From positions 1 to 34,156 of IMG/VR virus record IMGVR_UViG_3300045922_000102: a stretch of 34,156 bases of DNA; one strand, 5' to 3'. Origin of the DNA: a virus. The notes beneath the pieces are model-generated. The model saw only the letters and a program-made list of their open reading frames with translations. It was not told the origin of the DNA and did not search any database. The first letter of the stretch is position 1. Every line of letters begins with the position of its first letter. Position numbers and translations under genes: made by a program. Shown here in pieces: positions 1 through 8,339 of the stretch.

Positions 1-17
1 GCTGTTTTTCGAAGGCC

Positions 18-23
18 AGGAGG
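18..23 (+). promoter_or_regulatory. Ribosome binding site of the glycosyltransferase fusion
   Basis: A perfect AGGAGG lies six bases before a GTG codon at 30. It fixes that GTG as the start of the large fusion gene although no ATG is nearby. Confidence 0.8.
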
Positions 24-29
24 ATTGCA

Positions 30-3000
30 GTGGATGTTGTGATCTACAGCGCTGGAATGCCGTTCAACGGCGAGACCGTGCGCACGCGCTCTTTGGGCGG
101 CAGTGAAAGCGCGGCGTACTACCTTGCGCGTGAACTCGCGCGACGCGGCCATCGCGTCAAGTGCTTCACCTCGCAGCGCGATCCGGCGGAAAGCGCGTGC
201 GATGGCGTCACATACATCTGGCACGGCGACACGTCGCAACAGTCGCCACTGGGCGAGCGGTTCGAGCACTACGCGCTCAACACGCCGCACGACCTGCTCA
301 TCATCCAGCGCCTGCCGTTCGCGTTTCACAAGCAGTACGCGGCGAAGGTCTGCATCTGGCAGTTGCACGATCTCGCCCTGCACCGCAGCGCGCAGCAGGC
401 GCTCGGCGGCACGTGGCAGATCGACGCCGTGACGACGGTCAGCGATTGGCACCGACAACAGGTTCTGAAGGTCTGGGGCCTGAACCCGGACTACGTGAAC
501 GTCGTCCCGAACGGCGTGGACCCGGCGCTGTACGGGCCGCAGACCCATGACGCGCTCAGGATCACGCTGACCGACAACTCGGCCAACGTCGGGCGCACGG
601 ACGAGGATGCGGTGTGCATGCCCTCGGGCAAGTTCCTGCTGCTGTACCAATCGCGTCCGGAGCGCGGCCTCGAGAACGCGCTCGCATTGATGGAGCGCGC
701 GAAGATCACCGGCCTGCCGATCCATCTGATCGTCTGCGGCTACGACAACACGACCGCCACCATGGCGCCGTACTACGCCATGCTGCGCCGCAAGATGACG
801 GGCATGGACAACGTGTCCTACATCGGCTCGCTCTCCAAGCCTCAGCTGGCCGCCCTGCAACAGCGCTGCGACCTGCTGCTGTACCCGACGACGTTCGAGG
901 AAGTGTCGTGCATCACGGCCATGGAGGCGATGCACGCGGGGCTGCCGATGCTCACGTCGGAGTGCGCCGCGCTGCCGGAGACATGCAAAGACTCCGGCAC
1001 GACGCTCATCCCGCTGACGGCGGACGGGCAGGCGGACCTGGACGCTTTCGATCAGTGGCTGCAAACGACATTCGGTCTCGTGCTGCCAGGTCAGTATCCG
1101 GACGAGTTGACGGCGATGCGCGCGAGGCAGCGCGAGGCGGCGCAGTCCCGGACGTGGGAGCGCGCGGTCGATACGCTGCTCAACGTGTACCGCGCAGCGC
1201 TCGCCCGCCGCCGCAACGTCAACGCCATCGTCCGCCACGCCATCGAGCACTCGGACATCGGCTTTGCGGAGTGGGTGGTCAGGCACAACGACAGCGCCGT
1301 CAGCGACACGCTGAAGCGCGAGCTGGCGACCATGTACGCGTTCAAGTCGTCGCAAGACGCTTATGCCGCGCACTACGCCAAGCACCAGACGGCCTACTAC
1401 GACGAGTTCGAGGAGCGCGTCATTGGCGAGGACGTGACGGGCACGGCGCGGTTCCGCGGCACGATGCATCACTTCGCGACGCATGTCGAGAAGTCGAAGG
1501 CCACGTCGCTGCGCGTGCTGGACTACGGTTGCGCGCATGGCCACTACACGATCCCGTTCGCCAAAGCGTTCAGCGTCTGCGAGTTCGTCGGGGTGGACAT
1601 CTCCGACCGCGCCGTGAACGCCGCCCGCAAGTGGGCGGAGCGCGACAAGGTCGAGAATGTGACCTTCGTGCGCGGCGATCAGTCGGTGCTGGCCGGTGGC
1701 GAACTCGGCAAGTTCGATGTCATCGTGGCCGGCGAGGTGGTCGAGCACGTCTGGGATTACAACAAGCTGCTCAACGACCTCAAGGAGCTGCTGCGCCCTG
1801 GCGGCTGCCTGATCGTGACGACGCCGTGCGGACGCTGGGAGCATTCCGGCACGGTCGCTTTCCGCACGGGCCGCGAGCATCTGCACCATTTTGAGCGCGC
1901 GGACATCGAGGACATTTGTCGCGGGCATGAGGTGTCTGTGCTGCACGCGCCTGCGGGCCACGACCGCAGCGGCTTCTCGCTCGGCTCGTGGGTGTGGGCC
2001 GTGTGGCCGACGCAGTCTATTCCGTTCTGGACGGTTGACTACGAGCGCAAGCTGGCCGAGTACGCGCCGCGCCAGACCGTGGCGGCGTGCCTCATCGTCC
2101 GCGACGGCGAGAAGACGCTCCGCCGCTGCGTCGAGTCGTTCGTGGACTGGGTGGACGAGATCATCATCAGCATCGACCCCGCGACCAGCGATCGCACGCT
2201 AGAAATTTGCGCGCACTTGGTCGCCGACTTCCCGCATCGTTCCATCGTGTACGGCATTGGCGAGAAAAGCGCGCAACGCGACGGATTCGAAGAGGCGCGC
2301 AACGAGACCATCGACAAAGCGACCGCCGACTGGATCATCTGGATCGATTCGGACGAGGAGCTGCGCGACGCGCCGCTCTTGCACAAGCTCGCGCGCCCGT
2401 CCATGCACAACGCCTACGGCTTCGCGCAGATTCACTACGCCGTGGACCCGCCGAGCGTGCTCACGACCGACTACCCGTGCCGCCTGTTCCGCAATCACAT
2501 CGGCGTGCGGTTCTACGGCGTCGTGCACGAACATCCCGAGCAGACGCTGGGCAAGGCGATCCCGTATTCCATCGTGCGGCCCGAACTGAAGTTCCTGCAC
2601 CACGGCTACTTCGACGAAGCGACGCGCCGGGCCCGCTACCAGCGCAACCTGCCGCTGCTCATGCGCGACGTGGCCAAGTACCCGAACGAGCGCCCGCTCA
2701 ACAAGTTCCTGTGGCTGCGCGACATCGCCCAAAGCATTCAGTTCGACGCCGAACGCAACGGGCACAGGCCGGAGCATCTTGAGCAGGCATACCAAGGCAT
2801 CAAGCTTATGGAGCAGATTGCCGACATGCCGCAGATCAAGATGATCTCCGACGCGATGCCGTACTACTCTCTGTGCGTCGCCACGACGGGCGGCGGGTTC
2901 GACGCCGAAGTGACACTTCACACCGTGCACGCTGCCGCGCCGGACCTCGCGGCAACGAGCAATCTCAAGGGCCGGTTCCACAGCCGGGACTTTTACCTGA

Positions 3001-3059
3001 AGGTTCTGAACAAGCTCTCACAGGAGACCACCAAGCACTATGAAGATCGACACCTCTAA
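30..3059 (+). CDS. Trifunctional glycosyltransferase (GT4) - SAM methyltransferase - glycosyltransferase (GT2) fusion
   Basis: A 1009-residue protein with three enzyme-like parts. Residues 1 to about 400 resemble a GT4 (GT-B fold) glycosyltransferase, with NGVDP near 160 and the E-x7-E-type stretch EEVSCITAMEAMHAGLP near 290-307. Residues about 440-640 form a class I SAM-dependent methyltransferase; VLDYGCAHGHYT near 496 is the SAM-binding loop. Residues about 685-900 resemble GT2, opening ACLIVRDGEKTLRRC and carrying the DxD-like WIDSDEE near 770, followed by RLFRNH and VHEHP elements seen in GT2 proteins. The likely role is to build and methylate a glycan on a virion protein or a host surface polymer; the acceptor is unknown. 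The start is GTG with a strong Shine-Dalgarno. The 3' end overlaps the next gene by 20 bp, so it belongs to the structural operon. Confidence 0.88.
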   Translation: MDVVIYSAGMPFNGETVRTRSLGGSESAAYYLARELARRGHRVKCFTSQRDPAESACDGVTYIWHGDTSQQSPLGERFEHYALNTPHDLLIIQRLPFAFHKQYAAKVCIWQLHDLALHRSAQQALGGTWQIDAVTTVSDWHRQQVLKVWGLNPDYVNVVPNGVDPALYGPQTHDALRITLTDNSANVGRTDEDAVCMPSGKFLLLYQSRPERGLENALALMERAKITGLPIHLIVCGYDNTTATMAPYYAMLRRKMTGMDNVSYIGSLSKPQLAALQQRCDLLLYPTTFEEVSCITAMEAMHAGLPMLTSECAALPETCKDSGTTLIPLTADGQADLDAFDQWLQTTFGLVLPGQYPDELTAMRARQREAAQSRTWERAVDTLLNVYRAALARRRNVNAIVRHAIEHSDIGFAEWVVRHNDSAVSDTLKRELATMYAFKSSQDAYAAHYAKHQTAYYDEFEERVIGEDVTGTARFRGTMHHFATHVEKSKATSLRVLDYGCAHGHYTIPFAKAFSVCEFVGVDISDRAVNAARKWAERDKVENVTFVRGDQSVLAGGELGKFDVIVAGEVVEHVWDYNKLLNDLKELLRPGGCLIVTTPCGRWEHSGTVAFRTGREHLHHFERADIEDICRGHEVSVLHAPAGHDRSGFSLGSWVWAVWPTQSIPFWTVDYERKLAEYAPRQTVAACLIVRDGEKTLRRCVESFVDWVDEIIISIDPATSDRTLEICAHLVADFPHRSIVYGIGEKSAQRDGFEEARNETIDKATADWIIWIDSDEELRDAPLLHKLARPSMHNAYGFAQIHYAVDPPSVLTTDYPCRLFRNHIGVRFYGVVHEHPEQTLGKAIPYSIVRPELKFLHHGYFDEATRRARYQRNLPLLMRDVAKYPNERPLNKFLWLRDIAQSIQFDAERNGHRPEHLEQAYQGIKLMEQIADMPQIKMISDAMPYYSLCVATTGGGFDAEVTLHTVHAAAPDLAATSNLKGRFHSRDFYLKVLNKLSQETTKHYEDRHL

Positions 3060-3606
3060 GACGTACACCGGCGAGCAGGTGCAGGCCCTGCTTGACGAGG
3101 AGCGCGCGCGGATCGCTGACCAGATTCTGCCGCTCGGCGGGTTTCAGGTCCGGGTGACGCGGGCGTCGGGCGAAGTTGAGGAAAAGTTCGTCCGCAACAT
3201 CGTCCTGGCGCAGGGCTTGAACCGCCTCGCCAACCGCGCGGTGCAGGGCACCGGCACGACGCCGTTCTTCGTCATCGGCATCGGCACCGCGACCGCTGCG
3301 CACACGCTCGGATCGGATCAGCCGAACTGGGGCGAGGTGTCGCGCAAGACCTCGAACGTGACGGGTGCGGCGGCGCAGTCGCGCGAATGGGCGTTCATGA
3401 CCCAGACGTGGGCCGGCGCGGCGGACAACATCACGTCGGTGGAGTTGGCGACCGCGTTCATCGCGGACCTCACCACTTCGCACGCGACGAACGGCGACTA
3501 CCTGGCTGCGGCCAACGGCCTCGGCGTGACGCTGGGCAACAGCGACTTCCTTGCGCTCACGTACCGCGTTCGCGTCGGGTCGCACGACCTCGCGCACAGC
3601 ACTTGA
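3040..3606 (+). CDS. Hypothetical virion-associated protein (188 aa)
   Basis: The protein has a charged helical N-terminus (residues 8-30), then GGFQVRVTRASGEVEEKFVRN and a Gly/Thr-rich stretch, VIGIGTATAAHTLG, around residues 81-94. That layout, a short lead followed by a loop reading roughly (A/I)GIGTxT, recalls small phage structural proteins in tail-fibre regions, but I do not recognise a named family. It overlaps the glycosyltransferase gene by 20 bp and is followed 15 bp later by the next gene, so it is cotranslated with the modification module. It could be the protein that the enzymes on either side act on; this is inference only. Confidence 0.75.
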   Translation: MKIDTSKTYTGEQVQALLDEERARIADQILPLGGFQVRVTRASGEVEEKFVRNIVLAQGLNRLANRAVQGTGTTPFFVIGIGTATAAHTLGSDQPNWGEVSRKTSNVTGAAAQSREWAFMTQTWAGAADNITSVELATAFIADLTTSHATNGDYLAAANGLGVTLGNSDFLALTYRVRVGSHDLAHST

Positions 3607-3621
3607 TAGGAGGCGATCACG

Positions 3622-3825
3622 ATGTCAATTGTGGACAAGGCAACCCGCTCGAAGCAGCACTTCGACGCGCGTGAGTGGAAGCTCGCCGCGCAGTTGTTCT
3701 ACGAAATCCGGGATGAGCTGGCGCAGGCTGGCAAGGAAGCGGTGCAGCTTGGCGATGGCAACATCGCCATTGTCATCGAGCGCGACAGCGAAGGCAACGT
3801 CACCAAGACGGAGCCGCTTGCGTGA
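3622..3825 (+). CDS. Small hypothetical protein (67 aa)
   Basis: Starts at an ATG with a strong AGGAGG at 3608-3613. The protein is acidic and mostly helical in its first half (DAREWKLAAQLFYEIRDELAQ), with a short strand-like end (GNIAIVIERDSEGNV). No family was recognised. The stop TGA overlaps the GTG start of the radical SAM gene (GTGA), so the two are translationally coupled. It could be a partner or substrate of that enzyme: small proteins directly before radical SAM genes are often peptide substrates. It lacks an obvious Cys/Ser/Thr-rich core, which weakens that idea. Confidence 0.7.
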   Translation: MSIVDKATRSKQHFDAREWKLAAQLFYEIRDELAQAGKEAVQLGDGNIAIVIERDSEGNVTKTEPLA

Positions 3826-4514
3826 TCCCGCTGCGCAGCATCCACCAGATTGAGATCACCTCGCGGTGCAATCTGCGGTGCCGCTATTGCGTGCATCCGA
3901 CCATGAAGCGCGAGAAGCGCGACATGGACGCAAACACGTACCTGGCGGCCATTGGATGGGCGTACCACTTCAAGAAGCGCGGCACGCAGGGAGAGCTGAA
4001 CTTGGCGGGCATTGGCGAGAGCACGATGCATCCGGAGTTCATCCCGATGCTCGCCCTTGCGCGTGAGGCGTTGGGTGATGAGCATGACATTGTGCTTGCG
4101 ACCAACGGCCTGTTGGTAGATGACGACATGGCGCAGGCGATGGCTCCCTATCGCCCGCGCGTGTACGTGTCGCTGCACAGGCCGGAACGGGCGGGGCCAG
4201 CAGTCGAAGCACTCAAGCGTGCGGGCATCCTCGCCGGCGTCAGTGCTGATCCGTCAATCTCGGCTGTCGATTGGGCCGGTCAAGTCAAATGGCACGTGAG
4301 CGCGCAACGCATGCCGTGCCCGTGGGTGCGCGGAGGCTGGGCAATGGTGCTATCCGACGGGCGGCTGACGCGCTGTTGCTTCGACGGCACCGGCGTCGGC
4401 GTGTTTGGGCATATCACCGACAACCTCGAAGCGATGGGCACGTCGCCGTACAAGCTGTGCGCGACGTGTCATCAAGATGTTGGCGTCGAACTTGAGCAGG
4501 AGGCAGCGGAATGA
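3822..4514 (+). CDS. Radical SAM protein with C-terminal cysteine cluster
   Basis: A 230-residue protein opening with ITSRCNLRCRYC, the CxxxCxxC [4Fe-4S] motif of radical SAM enzymes at Cys16, Cys20 and Cys23. NLAGIGEST (residues about 63-71) matches the GGE-type SAM-contact motif. The C-terminus carries Cys185-Cys186 and Cys213/Cys216, resembling an auxiliary SPASM-like iron-sulfur site. The enzyme would cleave SAM to a 5'-deoxyadenosyl radical to modify a peptide, sugar or cofactor; the substrate is unknown. It is shorter than a typical full radical SAM plus SPASM enzyme. Start GTG overlaps the upstream stop and its own stop overlaps the next ATG (ATGA), so it sits in a tightly coupled series downstream of the glycosyltransferase fusion. 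Confidence 0.87.
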   Translation: MIPLRSIHQIEITSRCNLRCRYCVHPTMKREKRDMDANTYLAAIGWAYHFKKRGTQGELNLAGIGESTMHPEFIPMLALAREALGDEHDIVLATNGLLVDDDMAQAMAPYRPRVYVSLHRPERAGPAVEALKRAGILAGVSADPSISAVDWAGQVKWHVSAQRMPCPWVRGGWAMVLSDGRLTRCCFDGTGVGVFGHITDNLEAMGTSPYKLCATCHQDVGVELEQEAAE

Positions 4515-5071
4515 AGCTTGTTCGTTGGCTCGTTCTTGCAACAATGGCTATTCCAGCGCTCTCGCACGCGGGCACTGCCACGCTGACGTGGGTGGCCCCG
4601 ACGCAAAACGTGGACGGAACACCCATCACTGCCGCGCTCACCTATCGCGTGTTCGGCGGCGTGCAGGGGCAGTCGAAGTCGTTGATCACCACGACTAGCG
4701 CCGTCACCTACACGCACACGAGCGCGCCCAATGGCGTCACGTACTGCTACCACGTCACGGCGGTCGCCAACGGCCTTGAGTCCGCGCCGAGCAACGAGGC
4801 GTGCAAGGCCATTCCTGTGCCACCGCCGTCGCCGCCCAATCCGCCGTCGAGCCTTGTCGTCGCAGTCGTGGCAGCGCTCAACATGAACCCGGTGTATCGC
4901 ATCAATGCTGACGGCACGCGTGGCACGACGGTCATCGGTTTCGTGCCGACTGGATCGGAATGCTATGGGCCCACCGTATACACGTACCGAGGTCGCACGT
5001 ACAAGCGCGTCAAGAACGTGACGTGGTGGGGAACAGCTCCGACAACGGAGGCTGCGGCGGCGTGCAGTTGA
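4511..5071 (+). CDS. Secreted fibronectin type III-like protein
   Basis: A 186-residue protein with a typical Sec signal peptide, MKLVRWLVLATMAIPALSHA, predicted cleaved after SHA. Residues about 21-97 look like one FN3 domain: ATLTWVAPTQNVDG with the core Trp, YRVFGG, and CYHVTAVANGLESAPSNE as the closing strands. A proline-rich linker (PVPPPSPPNPP, about 100-111) leads to a domain of about 70 residues with paired cysteines, a Tyr-rich stretch and a Trp pair. FN3 domains in phages often bind surfaces, but a cleavable signal peptide is not expected on a particle component, so it may act in the periplasm or at the cell surface. ATGA overlap with the radical SAM gene. Confidence 0.78.
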   Translation: MKLVRWLVLATMAIPALSHAGTATLTWVAPTQNVDGTPITAALTYRVFGGVQGQSKSLITTTSAVTYTHTSAPNGVTYCYHVTAVANGLESAPSNEACKAIPVPPPSPPNPPSSLVVAVVAALNMNPVYRINADGTRGTTVIGFVPTGSECYGPTVYTYRGRTYKRVKNVTWWGTAPTTEAAAACS

Positions 5072-5169
5072 AGGACCTCCGCGCGCAGCACAGGGCTGAG
5101 GAGGGGCGCTTCATTGCGTCGCTACTCGAAAACGCTCGCGGCAACGCAGCGTGGAGCTCGCTTGCATAA
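5062..5169 (+). CDS. Small ORF (35 aa) between the FN3 and fibre genes
   Basis: GTG at 5062 is preceded by GGAG at 5047-5050. The reading frame gives a 35-residue charged helix beginning MQLKDLRAQHRAEEGRF. It overlaps the FN3 gene's 3' end by 10 bp, and its TAA overlaps the next ATG (TAATG at 5167-5171). A TTG at 5068 overlapping the upstream TGA is an alternative start. The fit between two genes with overlapping junctions on both sides supports a translated gene. No function can be given. Confidence 0.55.
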   Translation: MQLKDLRAQHRAEEGRFIASLLENARGNAAWSSLA

Positions 5170-6674
5170 TGGCCACGCGCATTGAACGTAAGCATCATTT
5201 TCCTCCGCGCGTGCTGGGCGGCGGAGGTGGCGGAGGCGGCGACATCACGCCCGATCTAAAGGTCGAGTACGTGGACACGAACGGTAATTTGCAAACCGTA
5301 ACCGTGGCAACTGACGGATCGACTACAATCAGCGGAATCGCGCCTTTCTTGGTCCACTTCGACGCAAGCGGAACGAGGTCAACGCACTCAAGCGGTAACA
5401 GCGAATCCGGTGCATGGTGGCATCTTGGATACCGTATCAACTACGACGAAAATATCGGAGGCACTTGGCCGTGGTATGGAGCATCGCGAGACGAGGATAC
5501 GGGTGAGCCTATTTTTGATCGCGTGTTCACTACGACTGGCACCAAAAACGTCCGATTGAGGATTAGAGATGGTGCCGGAAACGAAACAACAGTCAGCCTT
5601 TCTGTTGTGGTTTCTGCTCCGCCAGCCCCAACGATTATTGATCCAAGCGCCGGATCGTGGCCAGCTTTTTCGAGCAATAGCCACTACGCTTTGGTCGCTG
5701 GTGGCAACTATACATCGTTCGGCGAACTTGGCTGCGCTGGACTCCACAACGTACTTTTCAGCAAAACGGGATCGGGCGCTGACCCAATCATCGGTACGTT
5801 TGCGCCGGAAACTCGCGACCTTAGCACGAGCGTTTTGACGCCTTCCGCAAATATCAGAATTCAAGATATCGACTGCGCTCTATTCCGCACAAGCATTATC
5901 GGATACCGTTATTGCGGTGCTGTTCGTGGCCGAGTTCGCACTTTTGAAAACGGCAGCTTTGAGTGGTATTACGACAACGTTGCGACCACTGCGAACGAGC
6001 GAGAAAATATCAGATGGCCGCGCGGCACGTTCTTTTGGGACATTGGGGAAATTAACCCCCTATCCGGTGCTCAGTACATCATGATTGCCGGGTTTCGCGT
6101 GCTCTGCGCGCATGGCGTTGACTTTCATAAAAATCAAGTTGTGGCGAATCACGCGCTCCGCAATTTTGGCCTGTCGCACAACTATCGACATTGCAGGATT
6201 CGCGCCTCGGTTGCGTCCGCGTCCCTTGTCAAACATCAAGCTGGTCGCGGTACCGATCTTTGGAATGACTTTGACCAAGTCGGAACAATTACCGGACCAA
6301 AGTATCGGTATGAGTACCCCTCTAGCAAGTTCGTCATGGCTCAGATGGTGTATCACGCACCCGGATCAACGATCCCAGATATATGCGTGAGTGCAGGAGC
6401 CGAAAATGCTGACCCGGACGGACCAATCGGAACTATAGAACTTGCGGCGTTTTCCGATTCGGTGAGTGCTCAAGACGCTTGGCAATTAGTAGCTGGATTG
6501 GACACGCAGATGAACGGTCGAATCCTCTCAACTCGGAATATTCGTCTGAACAATGGAACAGGCGCCTATGTGACGCAAAGCGCCAACTCGTACATCACGA
6601 ATGTCCCGCCTTCATTTCAAGGACCTTACCTGTACGAGACCGTGAACACGCGCCCGGTGCCGACCCCATTTTAA
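5169..6674 (+). CDS. Putative tail fibre / decoration protein with Gly-rich lead and PKD-like domain
   Basis: A 501-residue protein. I place the start at ATG 5169, which overlaps the upstream stop, not at GTG 5151. A basic lead (MATRIERKHHFPPRVLGG) runs into an eight-glycine stretch (residues 18-25). Residues about 25-130 look like an immunoglobulin/PKD-type domain, with FDASGTRS followed by VRLRIRDGAGNETTVSLSVVV. The remaining roughly 370 residues are rich in aromatic residues and Asn and may be a beta-rich receptor-binding part. By eye the DNA is distinctly poorer in G+C than the genes on both sides, suggesting recent transfer. Identity as a fibre is inferred from position and composition. 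Confidence 0.7.
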   Translation: MATRIERKHHFPPRVLGGGGGGGGDITPDLKVEYVDTNGNLQTVTVATDGSTTISGIAPFLVHFDASGTRSTHSSGNSESGAWWHLGYRINYDENIGGTWPWYGASRDEDTGEPIFDRVFTTTGTKNVRLRIRDGAGNETTVSLSVVVSAPPAPTIIDPSAGSWPAFSSNSHYALVAGGNYTSFGELGCAGLHNVLFSKTGSGADPIIGTFAPETRDLSTSVLTPSANIRIQDIDCALFRTSIIGYRYCGAVRGRVRTFENGSFEWYYDNVATTANERENIRWPRGTFFWDIGEINPLSGAQYIMIAGFRVLCAHGVDFHKNQVVANHALRNFGLSHNYRHCRIRASVASASLVKHQAGRGTDLWNDFDQVGTITGPKYRYEYPSSKFVMAQMVYHAPGSTIPDICVSAGAENADPDGPIGTIELAAFSDSVSAQDAWQLVAGLDTQMNGRILSTRNIRLNNGTGAYVTQSANSYITNVPPSFQGPYLYETVNTRPVPTPF

Positions 6675-6691
6675 ACTATACGCGGTGATCT

Positions 6692-7345
6692 ATGGCAGGA
6701 ACCGTTGTTCAGTATGTTGCGCTTAACTCATCAGGAAATTCGACGTACACGATGACGTTTTCGAATCCGGTTCAAGCTGGAAATGTGGTAATTGCGATGT
6801 CTTTCGGCGACATTGCAAATCACACCGCTCCCTTGACGCTTGGATCGACAGACATGACGACCGATCAAACAACTTATTATGGAAGTATTGCATGGGCGTC
6901 TATTGTCGCAAGCGGCGGTGAGACAAACGTAACAGTAACACTGGCGAGTACAAGTAACTGGCGTGGAGTCGCGCTTGAAGTGTCAGGCCTCGTTACGCCT
7001 GTGGCGACTGACGCCATTGTAGGTTTTACCCCAACAGGAGAAGGTACGTCTACATTTCATTCGTGCGAGTATACGAATTCGGGTGGCGGACGATTTGGCG
7101 TAGCGTTCTTTGACACGTTCAATCCGGCTACCATCACCGGAGCGAACGGGTCTACATTTTACGGCGGCACCAACAGATACGGTTGCGTCGTGAAAAGTGA
7201 CTTGCCGTCCGGTGCAGGATCACTTGACTTCACTCTGTCGGGGGCGCATTCGGTTGAATATTCGCTTATCACGTACGAAGAATCAACCGGCGGCCCTCCG
7301 ATCCAATCCCTGTTCGCAACCATCACGAGGAACATTCCGGGGTGA
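6692..7345 (+). CDS. Hypothetical structural (beta-rich) protein, 217 aa
   Basis: The protein begins MAGTVVQYVALNSSGNSTYTM and alternates short hydrophobic strands with Ser/Thr/Gly turns throughout, as expected of a beta-sandwich. Cysteines and charged residues are few. It has no signal peptide and no recognised motif. Base composition resembles the preceding gene (lower G+C) and differs from the following ones, so the two likely arrived together. It lies 17 bp after the putative fibre gene and 3 bp before the next gene. A decoration or fibre-associated protein is the most likely role. Confidence 0.65.
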   Translation: MAGTVVQYVALNSSGNSTYTMTFSNPVQAGNVVIAMSFGDIANHTAPLTLGSTDMTTDQTTYYGSIAWASIVASGGETNVTVTLASTSNWRGVALEVSGLVTPVATDAIVGFTPTGEGTSTFHSCEYTNSGGGRFGVAFFDTFNPATITGANGSTFYGGTNRYGCVVKSDLPSGAGSLDFTLSGAHSVEYSLITYEESTGGPPIQSLFATITRNIPG

Positions 7346-7348
7346 GTT

Positions 7349-8338
7349 ATGCCGCGCAATTTCATCGCGAATAATGCGTTCAGCACCTTGTCGGTTGCGG
7401 TCACTAGCAACACGCAATCGACGCTGACGCTTCAGTCTGGGCACGGCGCGCGGTTCCCGAGTCCTGTGCCGCCCGGCTTCTTTTACGTGACGATTGACGA
7501 TGGCACGAACATCGAGGTGTGCATCTGCATTGAGCGCAGTGGCGACGTGCTGACGGTGCTGCGCGGGCAGGATGGCACGACGGCGCAGTCGTCGTTCGCG
7601 GTGGGGACGCCGGTGCAGTTGCGACTGCCGCGCGCGTCGTTGCAGGAAATGGCCTTCGACTCGCGCATGAATCAGGTGGGGATGATCCCGCTGATCGGCG
7701 TGGCGTCGTGGTCGTCGTTGGGGTTGCGCGTGCCGACACAAGTGGGCTGCGTCACGGGCAATACGCTCAACAACTCAAGCTGGGCCAATTCCCAGCCGCG
7801 TATCAGCCTGCGCTCGGCAACATCGGCGCAAAACCCCATCAACTGGCGCGTGCCCGATCCGGTGTGCAACGTGGGATTCGGGTTCAAGTACAGGCAGCGC
7901 TTCGGCGTCTGGATTGCGCCGAACTCGTCGCATTTCTTCATCGGACTGGTGAACACGACCGGCGCGGTGAATTCGGTGCATCCGCCGTCATCGCTCACGA
8001 ACGCCATTGTAGCAGGCTGGGCGGAACAAGGCGGCGTGCCCAACTTGTCCATCTGGCGCAACGACAACGCGGGCAACGCGGTCCAGTGGGACTTGGGGTC
8101 ACACTTCAACTGCGGCTCGACGGCGTTCTTTGAGCTGGACCTTGAGTGTCAGGGCAACACGCCAGCGGTCGAGTGCACCGTGCGCAGGCTCGATATCTCG
8201 TCCATTGCAGCAGTGAGCACGGTGTTCACTTCGGATATACCGCCCAACTCGGCCTGGCTGTCGCCGTATGTGGCGGGCTCGACGATGGTCACGAGTTCCA
8301 TTTGGGTGAACCTGGGGCCGGTGACGGTCACCATCTGA
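7349..8338 (+). CDS. Tail fibre-like protein (329 aa)
   Basis: Residues 1-100 show a pattern common at the N-terminus of phage fibre or appendage proteins: MPRNFIANNAFSTLSVAVTS, then LTLQSGHGARFP, YVTIDDG, ICIERSGDVLTVLRGQDGT and LRLPRAS, that is, a lead followed by a small beta domain with the VLRGQ(D/E)GT element. The remaining residues form a beta-rich domain of unknown fold with few cysteines. G+C returns to the level of the tail genes. A role in host binding or as an appendage is inferred from the N-terminal element and position. Confidence 0.7.
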   Translation: MPRNFIANNAFSTLSVAVTSNTQSTLTLQSGHGARFPSPVPPGFFYVTIDDGTNIEVCICIERSGDVLTVLRGQDGTTAQSSFAVGTPVQLRLPRASLQEMAFDSRMNQVGMIPLIGVASWSSLGLRVPTQVGCVTGNTLNNSSWANSQPRISLRSATSAQNPINWRVPDPVCNVGFGFKYRQRFGVWIAPNSSHFFIGLVNTTGAVNSVHPPSSLTNAIVAGWAEQGGVPNLSIWRNDNAGNAVQWDLGSHFNCGSTAFFELDLECQGNTPAVECTVRRLDISSIAAVSTVFTSDIPPNSAWLSPYVAGSTMVTSSIWVNLGPVTVTI

Positions 8339-8339
8339 C

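Noticed and set aside
614-1894. Long alternative plus frame inside the glycosyltransferase fusion
   Set aside because: Arg/Ala-rich shadow typical of high-G+C DNA; the frame from 30 holds recognisable motifs.
5151-5168. Upstream GTG start for the fibre-like gene
   Set aside because: It would overlap the small ORF end by 19 bases and lacks a Shine-Dalgarno; ATG 5169 in the TAATG overlap fits better.
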